Shown piece after piece: positions 7,388 through 16,201 of a stretch of 20,023 nt of DNA. The DNA is from Gammaproteobacteria bacterium UBA7803. Lineage in GTDB: Bacteria; Pseudomonadota; Gammaproteobacteria; Pseudomonadales; Azotimanducaceae. Within the stretch, counting starts at the first letter, position 1. The number at the start of each line of letters is the position of its first letter. The stretch lies in NCBI GenBank assembly GCA_002480525.1, contig DLCH01000011.1:6612-26634 (forward strand), read 5' to 3'. A model generated the notes under the pieces. The model worked only from the letters and a program-made list of their open reading frames with translations, had not been told where the DNA came from and did not search any database. The translations under genes and the position numbers were made by a program.

Positions 7388-9085
7388 TTGAGCGACATCG
7401 CCAACAACCAGGACGATTTCACCCGCTCCGCGGGCCGGCAGCTCGCGATCTTCGCGCTGTCGTCGATCGCCGGCATCGCCCTGCTCATGCTGGGTCTGTC
7501 CTGGGCTTCGGACCTCACCAGCACCGGCAGCGGCGCCGGCGAGGCCGTGGACGCCGCCACGGGCACCGTCACCCTGGTGCTCAACGAGGAGCCGCCCCAG
7601 CTCAACAGCACCAAGGCCACCGACCAGGTGAGCATGCGGGTGCTGGGGCACGTGATGGAGGGCCTGCTGCGCTACGACGAGGACAACCGGCTGGTGCCCG
7701 GCGTGGCGGAAAGCTGGGAGATCGGCCCCGAGGAAGCCGTGTTCCACCTGCGCGAGGACGCCCGCTGGAGCGACGGCCAGCCCGTCACCGCCCACGACTT
7801 CGTGTTCTCCTGGCGCACCGCGGTCGACCCGGCCACCGCCTCGGAGTACGGCTTCATCATGTACGCGGTCAAGAACGCCGAGGCGATCAACCGGGGCGAG
7901 CTGCCGGTGGACGCCCTGGGCGTGACGGCGGTCGACGACCGGACCCTGCGGGTCGAGCTGGAACGGCCCATCGCCTACTTCGACAAGCTGGTGGCCTTCG
8001 TCACCTACTATCCCGTCCGCGAGGCCTTCTTCGAGGAGACCGGCGGCCGCTACGGGGCCGACGCGGACACGCTGCTCTACAACGGGCCCTTCGAGATCAC
8101 GAGCTGGGTGCACGGCGCCAGCCTGCGCATGGAGAAGAACCCCCACTACTGGGATCAGGACCGGGTGCACATCCAGGTGCTCGATCACGCCTACATCACC
8201 CAGGACCCGAACGCCCAGCTCAACCTGTTCAAGGACGGCAAGATCGCCTACACCACCCTCACCGAGGAGAACCTCAACGAGGCCCTGGTGCAGGGCTGGC
8301 ACCTGCACCGCTTCATGGACGGCTCGGTGTTCTTCATCGAGTTCAACCACCGCGAGGGCCGGGTCACCCGCAACTGGCACCTGCGCAAGGCCATCCAGCT
8401 CGCGCTGGACCCGGCGGAGCTGGTCTACCGGGTGATCAAGCTGCCCGGCTACGTCCCCGGCGAGAGCCTGTTTCCCATCTGGCTGCAGGGCGTCGAGAGC
8501 ACCCTGCGCCAGGAATACCCCGCCCCCACGGCGCAGATGGACCCGGAGCAGGCCCGCCGGCACCTGGCCCAGGCGAAGCAGGAGCTGGGCCTCGCCGAGA
8601 TCCCGCCGCTGGTCATGCTCACCGGCGACAACCCGATCTCCAACAAGCAGTCCGAGTACTACCAGGAACAGCTCAAGCAGGTGCTCGGCCTCGACATCCG
8701 CATCGACAAGCAGATCTTCAAGCAGCGCCTGGCCAAGATGACCGCCGGCGACTTCGACCTGGTGCTGGCCGGCTGGGGCCCCGACTTCGACGATCCGCTG
8801 ACCTTCGGCGACCTGTTCGCGTCGTGGAACCTCAACAACCGGGGCCGCTACGACAACCCCGAGCTCGACAGGTGGGTGCGGGTGGCCCAGTCGTCCACGG
8901 ACCCGCGGGCCCGCATGGACGCCTTCGGCGAGATCCAGCGCATCCAGTTCGAGGACGTGGTGGTGCTGCCGAACTACGAGCGCGGCATCGTCTACGTCGA
9001 GGATCCGCGCATCGAGGGCATGGTGCGCCGCGCCGTCGGCCCGGACCCGGACTTCACCAACGTGCGGATCGTCGAGGGCAGCTAG
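7388..9085 (+). CDS. oppA: Peptide ABC transporter substrate-binding protein (SBP family 5), OppA-like
   Basis: A 565-residue periplasmic binding protein of the SBP_bac_5 family, which captures oligopeptides for an Opp/Dpp permease. Family landmarks include LNEEPPQLN near residue 60, LVPGVAESWEI, FHLREDARWSDGQPVTAHDF, and the C-terminal GWGPDFDDPLTFGDLF. I chose TTG 7388 because GAGGA sits nine bases upstream; the open frame upstream runs through REP DNA. Residues about 18-40 form one long hydrophobic segment preceded by two Arg. This may be a cleaved signal (SWA before SDL is acceptable to signal peptidase I) or an uncleaved anchor; no lipobox cysteine is present. The gene is first in oppABCDF, one base from oppB. 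Confidence 0.92.
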   Translation: MSDIANNQDDFTRSAGRQLAIFALSSIAGIALLMLGLSWASDLTSTGSGAGEAVDAATGTVTLVLNEEPPQLNSTKATDQVSMRVLGHVMEGLLRYDEDNRLVPGVAESWEIGPEEAVFHLREDARWSDGQPVTAHDFVFSWRTAVDPATASEYGFIMYAVKNAEAINRGELPVDALGVTAVDDRTLRVELERPIAYFDKLVAFVTYYPVREAFFEETGGRYGADADTLLYNGPFEITSWVHGASLRMEKNPHYWDQDRVHIQVLDHAYITQDPNAQLNLFKDGKIAYTTLTEENLNEALVQGWHLHRFMDGSVFFIEFNHREGRVTRNWHLRKAIQLALDPAELVYRVIKLPGYVPGESLFPIWLQGVESTLRQEYPAPTAQMDPEQARRHLAQAKQELGLAEIPPLVMLTGDNPISNKQSEYYQEQLKQVLGLDIRIDKQIFKQRLAKMTAGDFDLVLAGWGPDFDDPLTFGDLFASWNLNNRGRYDNPELDRWVRVAQSSTDPRARMDAFGEIQRIQFEDVVVLPNYERGIVYVEDPRIEGMVRRAVGPDPDFTNVRIVEGS

Positions 9086-9086
9086 G

Positions 9087-10019
9087 ATGTGGCGCTACAC
9101 CCTGCGACGTCTGATTCAGGGCGTCATCACGGTCTGGTTCATCGCCACGGCCACGTTCATGGCCATGCACGCGGTGCCGGGTGACCCGCTCACCTCCGAC
9201 AAGGCGGTTCCGGCGGAGATCCGCGCCAACCTGGAGGCCAAGTACGGGCTCGACAAGCCGGTGTTCCAGCAGTACCTGATCTACATGGGCAATCTCGTCC
9301 GCGGCGACTTCGGCATCTCCTTCGTGCAGAAGAACCGCGAGGTCAACGACATCATCCGGGAACACTTCCCGGTCTCCGCCACCCTCGGCATCCTCGCCAT
9401 CGTGTTCGCCGGCCTCGGCGGTGTGCTATGGGGCGCGCTGACCGCGCTGTACCGCAACCGCCTGCCGGACGTGGTCATCATGTTCCTGGTGATCCTCGGC
9501 ATCTCGGTGCCGAGCTTCGTGTTCGCCGCCCTCGGCCAGCTCACCCTGGTGAACCTGAACGACCTGGCGGGTTTCTCGGTGCTGCCGGTGGCCGGCTGGG
9601 GCACGGTGTGGCACATGCTGGTGCCGTCCCTGGTGCTGGGGCTGTCGACCATGGCGTACCTGACCCGGCTGATGCGCTCGTCGATGCTCGAGGTGGTCAG
9701 CTCCGACTTCGTCCGCACCGCCAGGGCCAAGGGCCTGCCGCCCACCCGGATCTTCTCCAAACACCAGCTCCGCAACGCCATCCTGCCGGTGATCACCGTG
9801 CTCGGCCCGTCCATCGCCGCCATCACCACCGGTGGGTTCGTGGTGGAGCTGGTGTTCGCCATCCCGGGCCTCGGCCGGTACTTCGTGCAGGCCGTGCAGC
9901 AGCTCGACTACACGGTGATCATGGGCACCACGGTGTTCTACGGCGCGTTCCTGGTGCTGATGGTGATCATCGTCGATCTGCTCTACGGGCTGATCGACCC
10001 CCGGATGCGGCTGGAGTAA
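9087..10019 (+). CDS. oppB: Oligopeptide ABC transporter permease OppB
   Basis: A 310-residue inner-membrane permease of normal OppB/DppB length. It starts MWRYTLRRLIQGVITVWF (TM1), followed by the family motif AVPGDP and a periplasmic stretch with LEAKYGLDKPVFQQYL and GDFGISF. About five further membrane segments follow. The cytoplasmic EAA loop that docks to the ATPases is EVVSSDFVRTARAKGLPPTR, near residues 202-221. The ending DLLYGLIDPRMRLE is typical. It pairs with OppC to form the peptide channel. It begins one base after the oppA stop with GAGGG upstream, and ends three bases before oppC. No missing segments are seen. Confidence 0.95.
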   Translation: MWRYTLRRLIQGVITVWFIATATFMAMHAVPGDPLTSDKAVPAEIRANLEAKYGLDKPVFQQYLIYMGNLVRGDFGISFVQKNREVNDIIREHFPVSATLGILAIVFAGLGGVLWGALTALYRNRLPDVVIMFLVILGISVPSFVFAALGQLTLVNLNDLAGFSVLPVAGWGTVWHMLVPSLVLGLSTMAYLTRLMRSSMLEVVSSDFVRTARAKGLPPTRIFSKHQLRNAILPVITVLGPSIAAITTGGFVVELVFAIPGLGRYFVQAVQQLDYTVIMGTTVFYGAFLVLMVIIVDLLYGLIDPRMRLE

Positions 10020-10022
10020 GCG

Positions 10023-11411
10023 ATGTCCGATAGCCGATCCATGAGCTACCAGCCGAAGCCCGGCGTGTTCCAGCCGCTGATGACGGAACAGCGGGCGCAG
10101 ATGCTGACCCGGTCCTCGCTGTCCTACTGGGAGGACGCCTGGCGGCGCCTCAAGTCCAACCGCCGCGCGCTGATCTCGCTGTACATCGTGATCGGCCTGC
10201 TGGCCTTCACCGTGCTCGGCCCCCTGGTCTGGACCATCGACCCGGCCGCCCAGGATCTCGATCAGATCAGCACGCCGCCGGGCGCGGACCGCTCGGCCAC
10301 CCTGGTCGAGCCGTACCGGCCATGGGACGGCTCATCGGCGCTGCCCATGGCGCCCGGCCTGCGGCTCGCCGAGCCCGCCACCACCCAGGCGGTGCGGCTG
10401 CTGTGGGACCCGCTGGAAGGCGCCAGCGCCTACCGGGTCTACCGCAACATCTTCCCCATGGACCCGGGCGACGCCCTGGGGCTGCCCCTGGCGGAGACCT
10501 TCACGGCGGCGGAGACCCGCTTCGAGGACCGTCTCGACCTGCAGCCGCGCACCTACTACTACACCGTCGTGGCGCTGGACGACCACGGCCACCAGCTGCC
10601 GGCCCGGGACACCCTCGAGGTGAGCGTGGAGCGCGTGGTGACGGTGCGCGAGGCGGTGTCCCGCGGACTGGTGAAGGCCGAGGACAATCCCCAGCCCGGC
10701 GACGCCGTCGAGCTCGCCCTGCATCCGCTGGGCACCGACTACCTCGGCCGCGACATGCTGGCGCGGCTGATGTACGGCGCCCGCGTGTCCCTGTTCATCG
10801 GCATCTGCGCGCCGCTGCTGTTCGTGCTGTTCGGCACCGTCTACGGCAGCACCGCCGGCTTCATGGGCGGCCGGGTCGACCAGGGTCTGATGCGCTTCGC
10901 CGACTTCGTCATCGCGCTGCCGTTCCTGCTGTTCATGATCCTGTTCAAGATCGCCTTCGGCATCGGCCCCGGCGAGAGCGGCATCCTGCCGATGGTGGTG
11001 GCCATGGTGCTGCTGCTGTGGCCGGCCACCGCCCGGCTGGTGCGCGGCCAGATCCTGCAGGTGCGCGAGGAGGGCTACGTCAACGCCGCCCGCCTGCTCG
11101 GCGCCCGCACCAACTACCTGGTGCTGCGCCACATGATCCCCAACACCCTGGGCGTGATCCTCGTGACGCTGACGTTCGCGGTGCCCAACGCCATCTTCAT
11201 CGAGGCGTTCCTGTCGTTCATCGGCATGGGCGTCGCGCCGCCGACGCCGTCCTGGGGCAGCATGTGCAACGAGGGCATCAAGACCATGCTCACCTACCCT
11301 CACGAGCTGATCTTCCCGGCGGTGATGATCAGCATCACCGTGCTGGCGTTCAACCTGCTCGGCGACGGCCTGCGCGACGCCCTGGATGCCAAGATGAGGT
11401 CCACCGAATGA
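10023..11411 (+). CDS. oppC: Oligopeptide ABC transporter permease OppC with inserted periplasmic Fn3-like domain
   Basis: A 462-residue permease, about 150 residues longer than usual OppC/DppC. Residues 40-72 hold the family N-terminus (AWRRLKSNRRALISLY) and TM1. The conserved HPLGTDYLGRD, normally soon after TM1, comes only at 234-244. Then follow the standard membrane core, an EAA loop near 347-380 (VREEGYVNAARLLGAR) and a normal C-terminus. The extra segment is outside the membrane, on the periplasmic side. Its middle (about 112-208) reads as a fibronectin type III fold: AVRLLWDPLEGASAYRVYR from 123, then FEDRLDLQPRTYYYTVVALD with TYYYTVVALDDHG at 177-189. The frame and GC pattern are continuous, so this is a domain insertion, not a sequencing fusion. 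It may contact OppA or peptides (inference). GGAG overlapping the oppB stop serves as its ribosome site. Confidence 0.93.
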   Translation: MSDSRSMSYQPKPGVFQPLMTEQRAQMLTRSSLSYWEDAWRRLKSNRRALISLYIVIGLLAFTVLGPLVWTIDPAAQDLDQISTPPGADRSATLVEPYRPWDGSSALPMAPGLRLAEPATTQAVRLLWDPLEGASAYRVYRNIFPMDPGDALGLPLAETFTAAETRFEDRLDLQPRTYYYTVVALDDHGHQLPARDTLEVSVERVVTVREAVSRGLVKAEDNPQPGDAVELALHPLGTDYLGRDMLARLMYGARVSLFIGICAPLLFVLFGTVYGSTAGFMGGRVDQGLMRFADFVIALPFLLFMILFKIAFGIGPGESGILPMVVAMVLLLWPATARLVRGQILQVREEGYVNAARLLGARTNYLVLRHMIPNTLGVILVTLTFAVPNAIFIEAFLSFIGMGVAPPTPSWGSMCNEGIKTMLTYPHELIFPAVMISITVLAFNLLGDGLRDALDAKMRSTE

Positions 11412-11425
11412 GCTTCCCGCCGCCC

Positions 11426-11579
11426 GTAGGAGCGGCCTCCCGGCCGCGATCCGACACCCGAACACAAGGAGCGGCCGAGCGATGCTCGGCTTGGCGCTCG
11501 CACAGCGAGCGCACGGCCTCCCGGCCGCAATTTCCAACAGCACAGGTTCGGCCGATCGCGGCCGGGAGGCCGCTCCCAC
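11426..11579. repeat. REP doublet (REPIN 4) between oppC and oppD, abutting the oppD start
   Basis: Outer arms 11426-11450 and 11555-11579 match in 24 of 25 positions; each holds the hairpin GCGGCC-TCCC-GGCCGC. Between them is a third REP-like unit, AGGAGCG at 11467-11473 and GCCTCCCGGCCGC from 11516, split by a 42-bp nested module. The hairpin bases differ from REPINs 1-3 but with compensating changes. The right arm ends one base before the oppD ATG and contains the only SD-like GGGAGG (11564-11569) upstream of it. Confidence 0.88.
11474..11515 (+). repeat. Nested two-hairpin module within REPIN 4
   Basis: Hairpin A is GCCGAGC-GAT-GCTCGGC, the linker TTG, and hairpin B GCGCTCGC-ACA-GCGAGCGC followed by ACG. 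Length (42 bp), order and insertion site (just after the GCG of a REP unit) are the same as in REPIN 1. The A stem differs from REPIN 1 by paired substitutions that keep it base-paired. Confidence 0.75.
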
Positions 11580-12652
<1,073 letters not shown>

Positions 12653-12656
<4 letters not shown>

Positions 12657-13621
12657 GCGAACGCAATCCGCTGGTGGTCACCGAGGGCCTGACCAAGCAC
12701 TTTCCGCTGCGCGGCGGTCACAGGGTGCACGCCGTCGACGGCGTGAGCCTGACCATCCACGAGAAGGAGATCGTCGGCCTGGTGGGCGAGTCCGGCTCCG
12801 GCAAGTCCACCTATGGCAAGACCCTGATCGGTCTGCACGACAAGACCGCCGGCACCGCCACCTACCGGGGCGAGGCCCTGCCGGCGAAGTACCAGCCGAA
12901 GGACTTTCAGCGCTGGGCGAAGAAGATGCAGATGATCTTCCAGGACCCCTACTCGTCGCTGAATCCGCGCATGACCGTGGGCGAGATCATCGGCGAGGGC
13001 CTGAAGCTCCATACCGACCTCGGCAAAGCGGAGATCCGCGAACGGGTCGGCGAGTGGCTGAAGAAGGTCGGCCTCGAGCCGGACCACATGTCACGCTACC
13101 CCCACGAGTTTTCGGGCGGCCAGCGCCAGCGCATCGGCATCGCCCGGGCGCTGATCCTCGAGCCGGAGTTCGTCGTCTGCGATGAGCCCATCTCCGCCCT
13201 GGACGTCTCCGTTCAGGCTCAGGTGATCAACCTGCTCGACGAGCTCAAGGCGTCCATGGGCCTGACCCTGCTGTTCATCGCCCACGACCTGTCCATGGTG
13301 CGTTACGTGAGCGATCGCATGGCGGTGATGTACCTGGGGGCGCTGGTCGAGATCGGCACCGCCGGCGAGGTGTTCTTCGACCCGAAGCACCCCTACACCG
13401 AGATCCTGATCGCCTCGAACCCCGAACCCGATCCCGAGAAGGAAAGACACCGGGCCTCGACCACCATCAAGGGCGAGATTCCGTCACCGGTGGACGTGAA
13501 ACCCGGCTGCCGGTTCGCCAACCGCTGTCCCCACGTGATGGACGTCTGCCGCCGGGAGACCCCGGAGCTGAAGACGCTCGAGGGACAGTCGGAACGCCTG
13601 GTGGCCTGCCACCTCTACTGA
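12653..13621 (+). CDS. oppF: Oligopeptide ABC transporter ATP-binding protein OppF
   Basis: A 322-residue ABC ATPase, the OppD partner. Walker A is GESGSGKS at 45-52, the Q-loop is in MIFQDPYSSLNPRMTV, the signature is SGGQRQR at 154-160, Walker B ends in CDEPISALD with D177 and E178, and the switch His is H211. The C-terminus has the family's Cys-rich segment (GCRFANRCPHVMDVC and a last Cys in VACHLY). I chose GTG 12653, which overlaps the oppD stop (GTGA) and has GGGAG eight bases upstream. An ATG at 12638 would overlap oppD further and add five residues. The 3' end overlaps the converging MFS gene by 7 bp, so no terminator can lie between them. Confidence 0.94.
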
Positions 13622-14856
13622 GCGGCGGCGCCGGTCTCATCGGCCCGCCGTCTGGCGATCGCCAGCCACAGCAGGGCCGCCGCCATGGCCGCCAGCGGCG
13701 GCAGCGACACCCACACCACCGCCTCCCAGCCCGCCAGGTGCACCACCGAGCCCGCCAGCAGCGAGCCCAGTGCCGCCACGCCGAACACGCAGAAGTCGTT
13801 GAAACCCTGGGCGGCGAACCGCTCCCGGGGGCGGTAGCTCTGCACCAGCAGGCTGGTGCCGCCGACGAACAGGAAATTCCAGCCGACGCCGAGCAGCACC
13901 ATGGACCAGGCGTAGTGCAGGTATTCGTGGCCCTGCAGCGCGACGGCCACCGTGGCGCCCAGGATGGCGACGCCCAGCGCCATCATCCGCGGGATGCCGA
14001 GGGTGCCGATCAGCCAGGCGGAGAGCAGGGACGGCAGGTACATCGCCAGCACATGGCCGCGGATCACCGCCGCGGTGTCGTCCAGGGAGAACCCGTCGAC
14101 CACGTGCATGGAGATCGGCGTCGCCGTCATCACGAAGGTCATGACGCCCTGGCCCACCACGCCGGCCAGCACGGCCACCGCGAACGTCGGCTGGCGGACG
14201 AGCTCACCGATCGGCCGACCAGGTGCCGGGTCGACCTCGTCGCCGTCTCCGGGTGCCGGCTCGGCGATGAAGGCGAGCAGCAGCGCCGCCACCAGGAACA
14301 CGACCGCGAGCATCAGAAACGAGCCGGCGAACTGCACGTCCGGCACCAGCCCGGCGGCGCGGGTCGCCAGTTCCGGACCCAGCCAGGCGCCACCGACCGC
14401 GCCGAGCAGCACCAGCGAGACCGCCCGTCCGGCGGACACCACCGGGACGCTCTCCGCCGCAGCGAACCGGTACTGCTGGCTGAAGGCCACCTTGGCGCCG
14501 ATGCCCAGCGTCGCCAGGCACAGCAGCGCGAAGCTCTCCAGCCACAGGGCCACGGCCCCCAGCAGCGCCGCCAGCACCGCGCCGAGAGCCGCCAGGGCGA
14601 ACCCCCGCCGGCGGCCGATGCGGCGCATCAGCAGGGCCGCGGGCACCGTGGCGGCCGCCGTGCCCACCACCATCAGCGACATGGGCGCCGTGGCCAGGCC
14701 CGGCGTGGGCGCGAGCACCGCGCCGGCGATGCCGCCGATGGTCACCACCAGCACCGTGCCGGCGGTCGCCATGCACTGACAGAGGATGAGCAGCGGCAGA
14801 TTGCGCCGCGGATGGCGCGCGGGAGACGGCATCGGGGAAGTATCCGGCACGGTCAT
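13615..14856 (-). CDS. MFS transporter
   Basis: About 413 residues with some twelve hydrophobic segments, the size and pattern of a major facilitator permease in the inner membrane. The loop between TM2 and TM3 carries the basic MRRIGRRRG, a version of the MFS signature. A charged central loop (EPAPGDGDEVDPAPGRP) separates two six-helix halves, and residue-sparse tails flank the core. The substrate cannot be told; efflux of a small molecule is the usual role. The start is uncertain: ATG 14856, ATG 14832 and TTG 14868 are in frame, and none has a good ribosome site. The gene converges on oppF with a 7-bp overlap of coding ends. Confidence 0.87.
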   Translation of the reverse strand: MTVPDTSPMPSPARHPRRNLPLLILCQCMATAGTVLVVTIGGIAGAVLAPTPGLATAPMSLMVVGTAAATVPAALLMRRIGRRRGFALAALGAVLAALLGAVALWLESFALLCLATLGIGAKVAFSQQYRFAAAESVPVVSAGRAVSLVLLGAVGGAWLGPELATRAAGLVPDVQFAGSFLMLAVVFLVAALLLAFIAEPAPGDGDEVDPAPGRPIGELVRQPTFAVAVLAGVVGQGVMTFVMTATPISMHVVDGFSLDDTAAVIRGHVLAMYLPSLLSAWLIGTLGIPRMMALGVAILGATVAVALQGHEYLHYAWSMVLLGVGWNFLFVGGTSLLVQSYRPRERFAAQGFNDFCVFGVAALGSLLAGSVVHLAGWEAVVWVSLPPLAAMAAALLWLAIARRRADETGAAAQ

Positions 14857-14887
14857 GCCGGAACACAATCGGGCGGCGCCCGACGGA

Positions 14888-14974
14888 TCAGGCGATCAGC
14901 GGGGCCAGCAGATACACGCCGAAGGCGGCGAGCGCGAGATAGCTGACCAGGTCGAAGCGGCGCAGCAGGTTCAT
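14888..14974 (-). CDS. Possible 28-residue single-span membrane protein
   Basis: An ORF of 28 codons: MNLLRRFDLV, then a hydrophobic stretch of about 18 residues (SYLALAAFGVYLLAPLIA) and a stop. A positively charged N-terminus followed by one membrane helix is the layout of small regulatory or accessory membrane proteins. Almost every third codon position is G or C, as in neighbouring genes. Against it: no obvious Shine-Dalgarno site, and no homologue I recognise. It lies upstream of, and in the same direction as, the MFS gene, 31 bp from its proposed start, so they could share a transcript. Confidence 0.42.
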   Translation of the reverse strand: MNLLRRFDLVSYLALAAFGVYLLAPLIA

Positions 14975-15072
14975 GGCCGGAAAGCTTAGCCAGCCGCCGC
15001 CGGGAGCTGAAAGAACCGTTGGCGCTATGCTTATAGCGGCCCGACGGCATCGACGCCGGATCCTTCATGGGG
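14975..15072. other. Intergenic gap with short palindrome
   Basis: GCTATGCTTATAGC (15024-15037) is a palindromic element, with TATAAG on the minus strand as a weak -10 candidate for the small ORF and MFS gene. No convincing -35 or terminator is seen. Confidence 0.25.
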
Positions 15073-16029
15073 TCACACCAGCCACAGCACGGCGCCCAGC
15101 GTCGCCGGCGCCGCCAGCGCCCACAGCAGCAGGGCCAGCCCCAGCGCACGGCCGCGGATGCGCCGGACCGTCGCCCGGGTGAGCTCCGTCCCCACCAGCA
15201 GCAGGGCCACCACCAGCAGCCAGCGACTCAACGTGCCCGCCAGCTCCGGGACCATGGCCGGCAGCCGCCAGATGCTGCCCAGCGCCGCGGCGGCGACGAA
15301 GGCCAGCACGAAGCCCGGCACGCGCAGCCGCGGCGACGGCGGGCCGTCGCCGTCGGCGGCCCGGGACACCGCCAGGCTCAGCGCGAACGTCAGCGGAATC
15401 AGCCACAGGGTACGGCCCAGCTTGATGGTGGTGGCCACCTCCGCCGCCTCCTCGCCGTAGATAGCCGCGGTGGCGATCACCGAACTGGTATCGTGGATGG
15501 CCAGGGCCGACCAGAGACCGAACTGCACCTGAGAGAGATCCAGCACCCGGCCGATCCAGGGAAAGCTGACCAGCGCCACCACGTTGAGCAGGAACACGAT
15601 GGCCAGCGCCACCGCGGTCTGCTGAGGCTGCGCCCGCACCACGGCGCTCAGGGTGGCGATGGCGGTGCCGCCGCAGATGGCGGTGCCGGCGCCGATCAGC
15701 CGTGCCGACGGGGTCTCCACGGCGAGCAGACGGCCCAGCACGGCACCCGCCGCCAGCGTCAGCAGGACGTAGCTCGCGACCAGCGCCGTGTACTCCGCGC
15801 TCAGCGACCACACCGTCTGCAGATCGAGCTTCAGGCCGAGCAGCACGATGGCGCTCTGCAGGCTCAGGTGCGCCCAGCGCGCCCCGTCGTCGAAGGGGCG
15901 CTGATTCAATCCGAGCGCGACGGCACCGCCGGCGAGCAGCCCCACCGCCGGATTGCCGTACCAGACGAGCACGGGCAGCAGGACGAGGCACAGCAGGGCA
16001 GCGGGCCGGCGCAACGATGGCGCAGGCAT
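15073..16029 (-). CDS. YeiH/UPF0324 family putative sulfate exporter
   Basis: A 318-residue polytopic inner-membrane protein with about ten hydrophobic segments. Family landmarks are SAIVLLGLKLDLQ near 59-71, GTAICGGTAIATLSAVVRA from 115, ALAIHDTSSVIATAAIYGEE, and the C-terminal LVVALLLVGTELTR. UPF0324/YeiH proteins are annotated as putative sulfate exporters and are often found beside LysR regulators; none is here, and the substrate is not established by sequence. ATG 16029 is preferred over ATG 16053 because GGGGGAGA lies about eight bases upstream of it. AATAAT at 16052-16057 (minus strand) is a possible -10. It lies downstream of the TonB receptor gene in the same direction, but hairpins between them suggest a separate transcript. 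Confidence 0.88.
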   Translation of the reverse strand: MPAPSLRRPAALLCLVLLPVLVWYGNPAVGLLAGGAVALGLNQRPFDDGARWAHLSLQSAIVLLGLKLDLQTVWSLSAEYTALVASYVLLTLAAGAVLGRLLAVETPSARLIGAGTAICGGTAIATLSAVVRAQPQQTAVALAIVFLLNVVALVSFPWIGRVLDLSQVQFGLWSALAIHDTSSVIATAAIYGEEAAEVATTIKLGRTLWLIPLTFALSLAVSRAADGDGPPSPRLRVPGFVLAFVAAAALGSIWRLPAMVPELAGTLSRWLLVVALLLVGTELTRATVRRIRGRALGLALLLWALAAPATLGAVLWLV

Positions 16030-16089
16030 CAGAAAGTTTCTCCCCCGGGTCATTATTCACATCATGCAGGGGATAACGGGAGAAATAAT

Positions 16090-16123
16090 CCCAAATGTGC
16101 GCGCCTCGGAGGTGCGCATTGGG
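16090..16123 (-). terminator. Probable intrinsic terminator
   Basis: On the minus strand CCCAAT, GCGC and CCT pair with AGG, GCGC and ATTTGGG around a short loop, with small mismatches, followed by ATTATTT. The stem plus a T-rich tail downstream of the TonB receptor gene fits a rho-independent terminator for it. It could instead be part of the yeiH-like leader. Confidence 0.5.
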
Positions 16124-16162
16124 AAGTGATGCGCTTCAGGTACGGGAAGCGGGAGAGAGGAT

Positions 16163-16195
16163 GACCCCGGGCGCTCGAGCGGAGCGCCCGGGGTC
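16163..16195 (-). terminator. Strong hairpin after the TonB receptor gene
   Basis: A perfect 14-bp stem, GACCCCGGGCGCTC paired with its complement around a GAGCG loop, six bases past the receptor stop codon. There is no proper T-tract, so it may be a 3' stabilising hairpin working with the T-tailed hairpin at 16090-16123. Confidence 0.6.
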
Positions 16196-16201
16196 CGAGG
16201 A

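Noticed and set aside
1777..11579. CRISPR array or IS element explanation for the repeats
   Set aside because: The copies are kilobases apart, palindromic and GTAG-headed, and have no regular spacers, transposase gene or target duplications that I can see.
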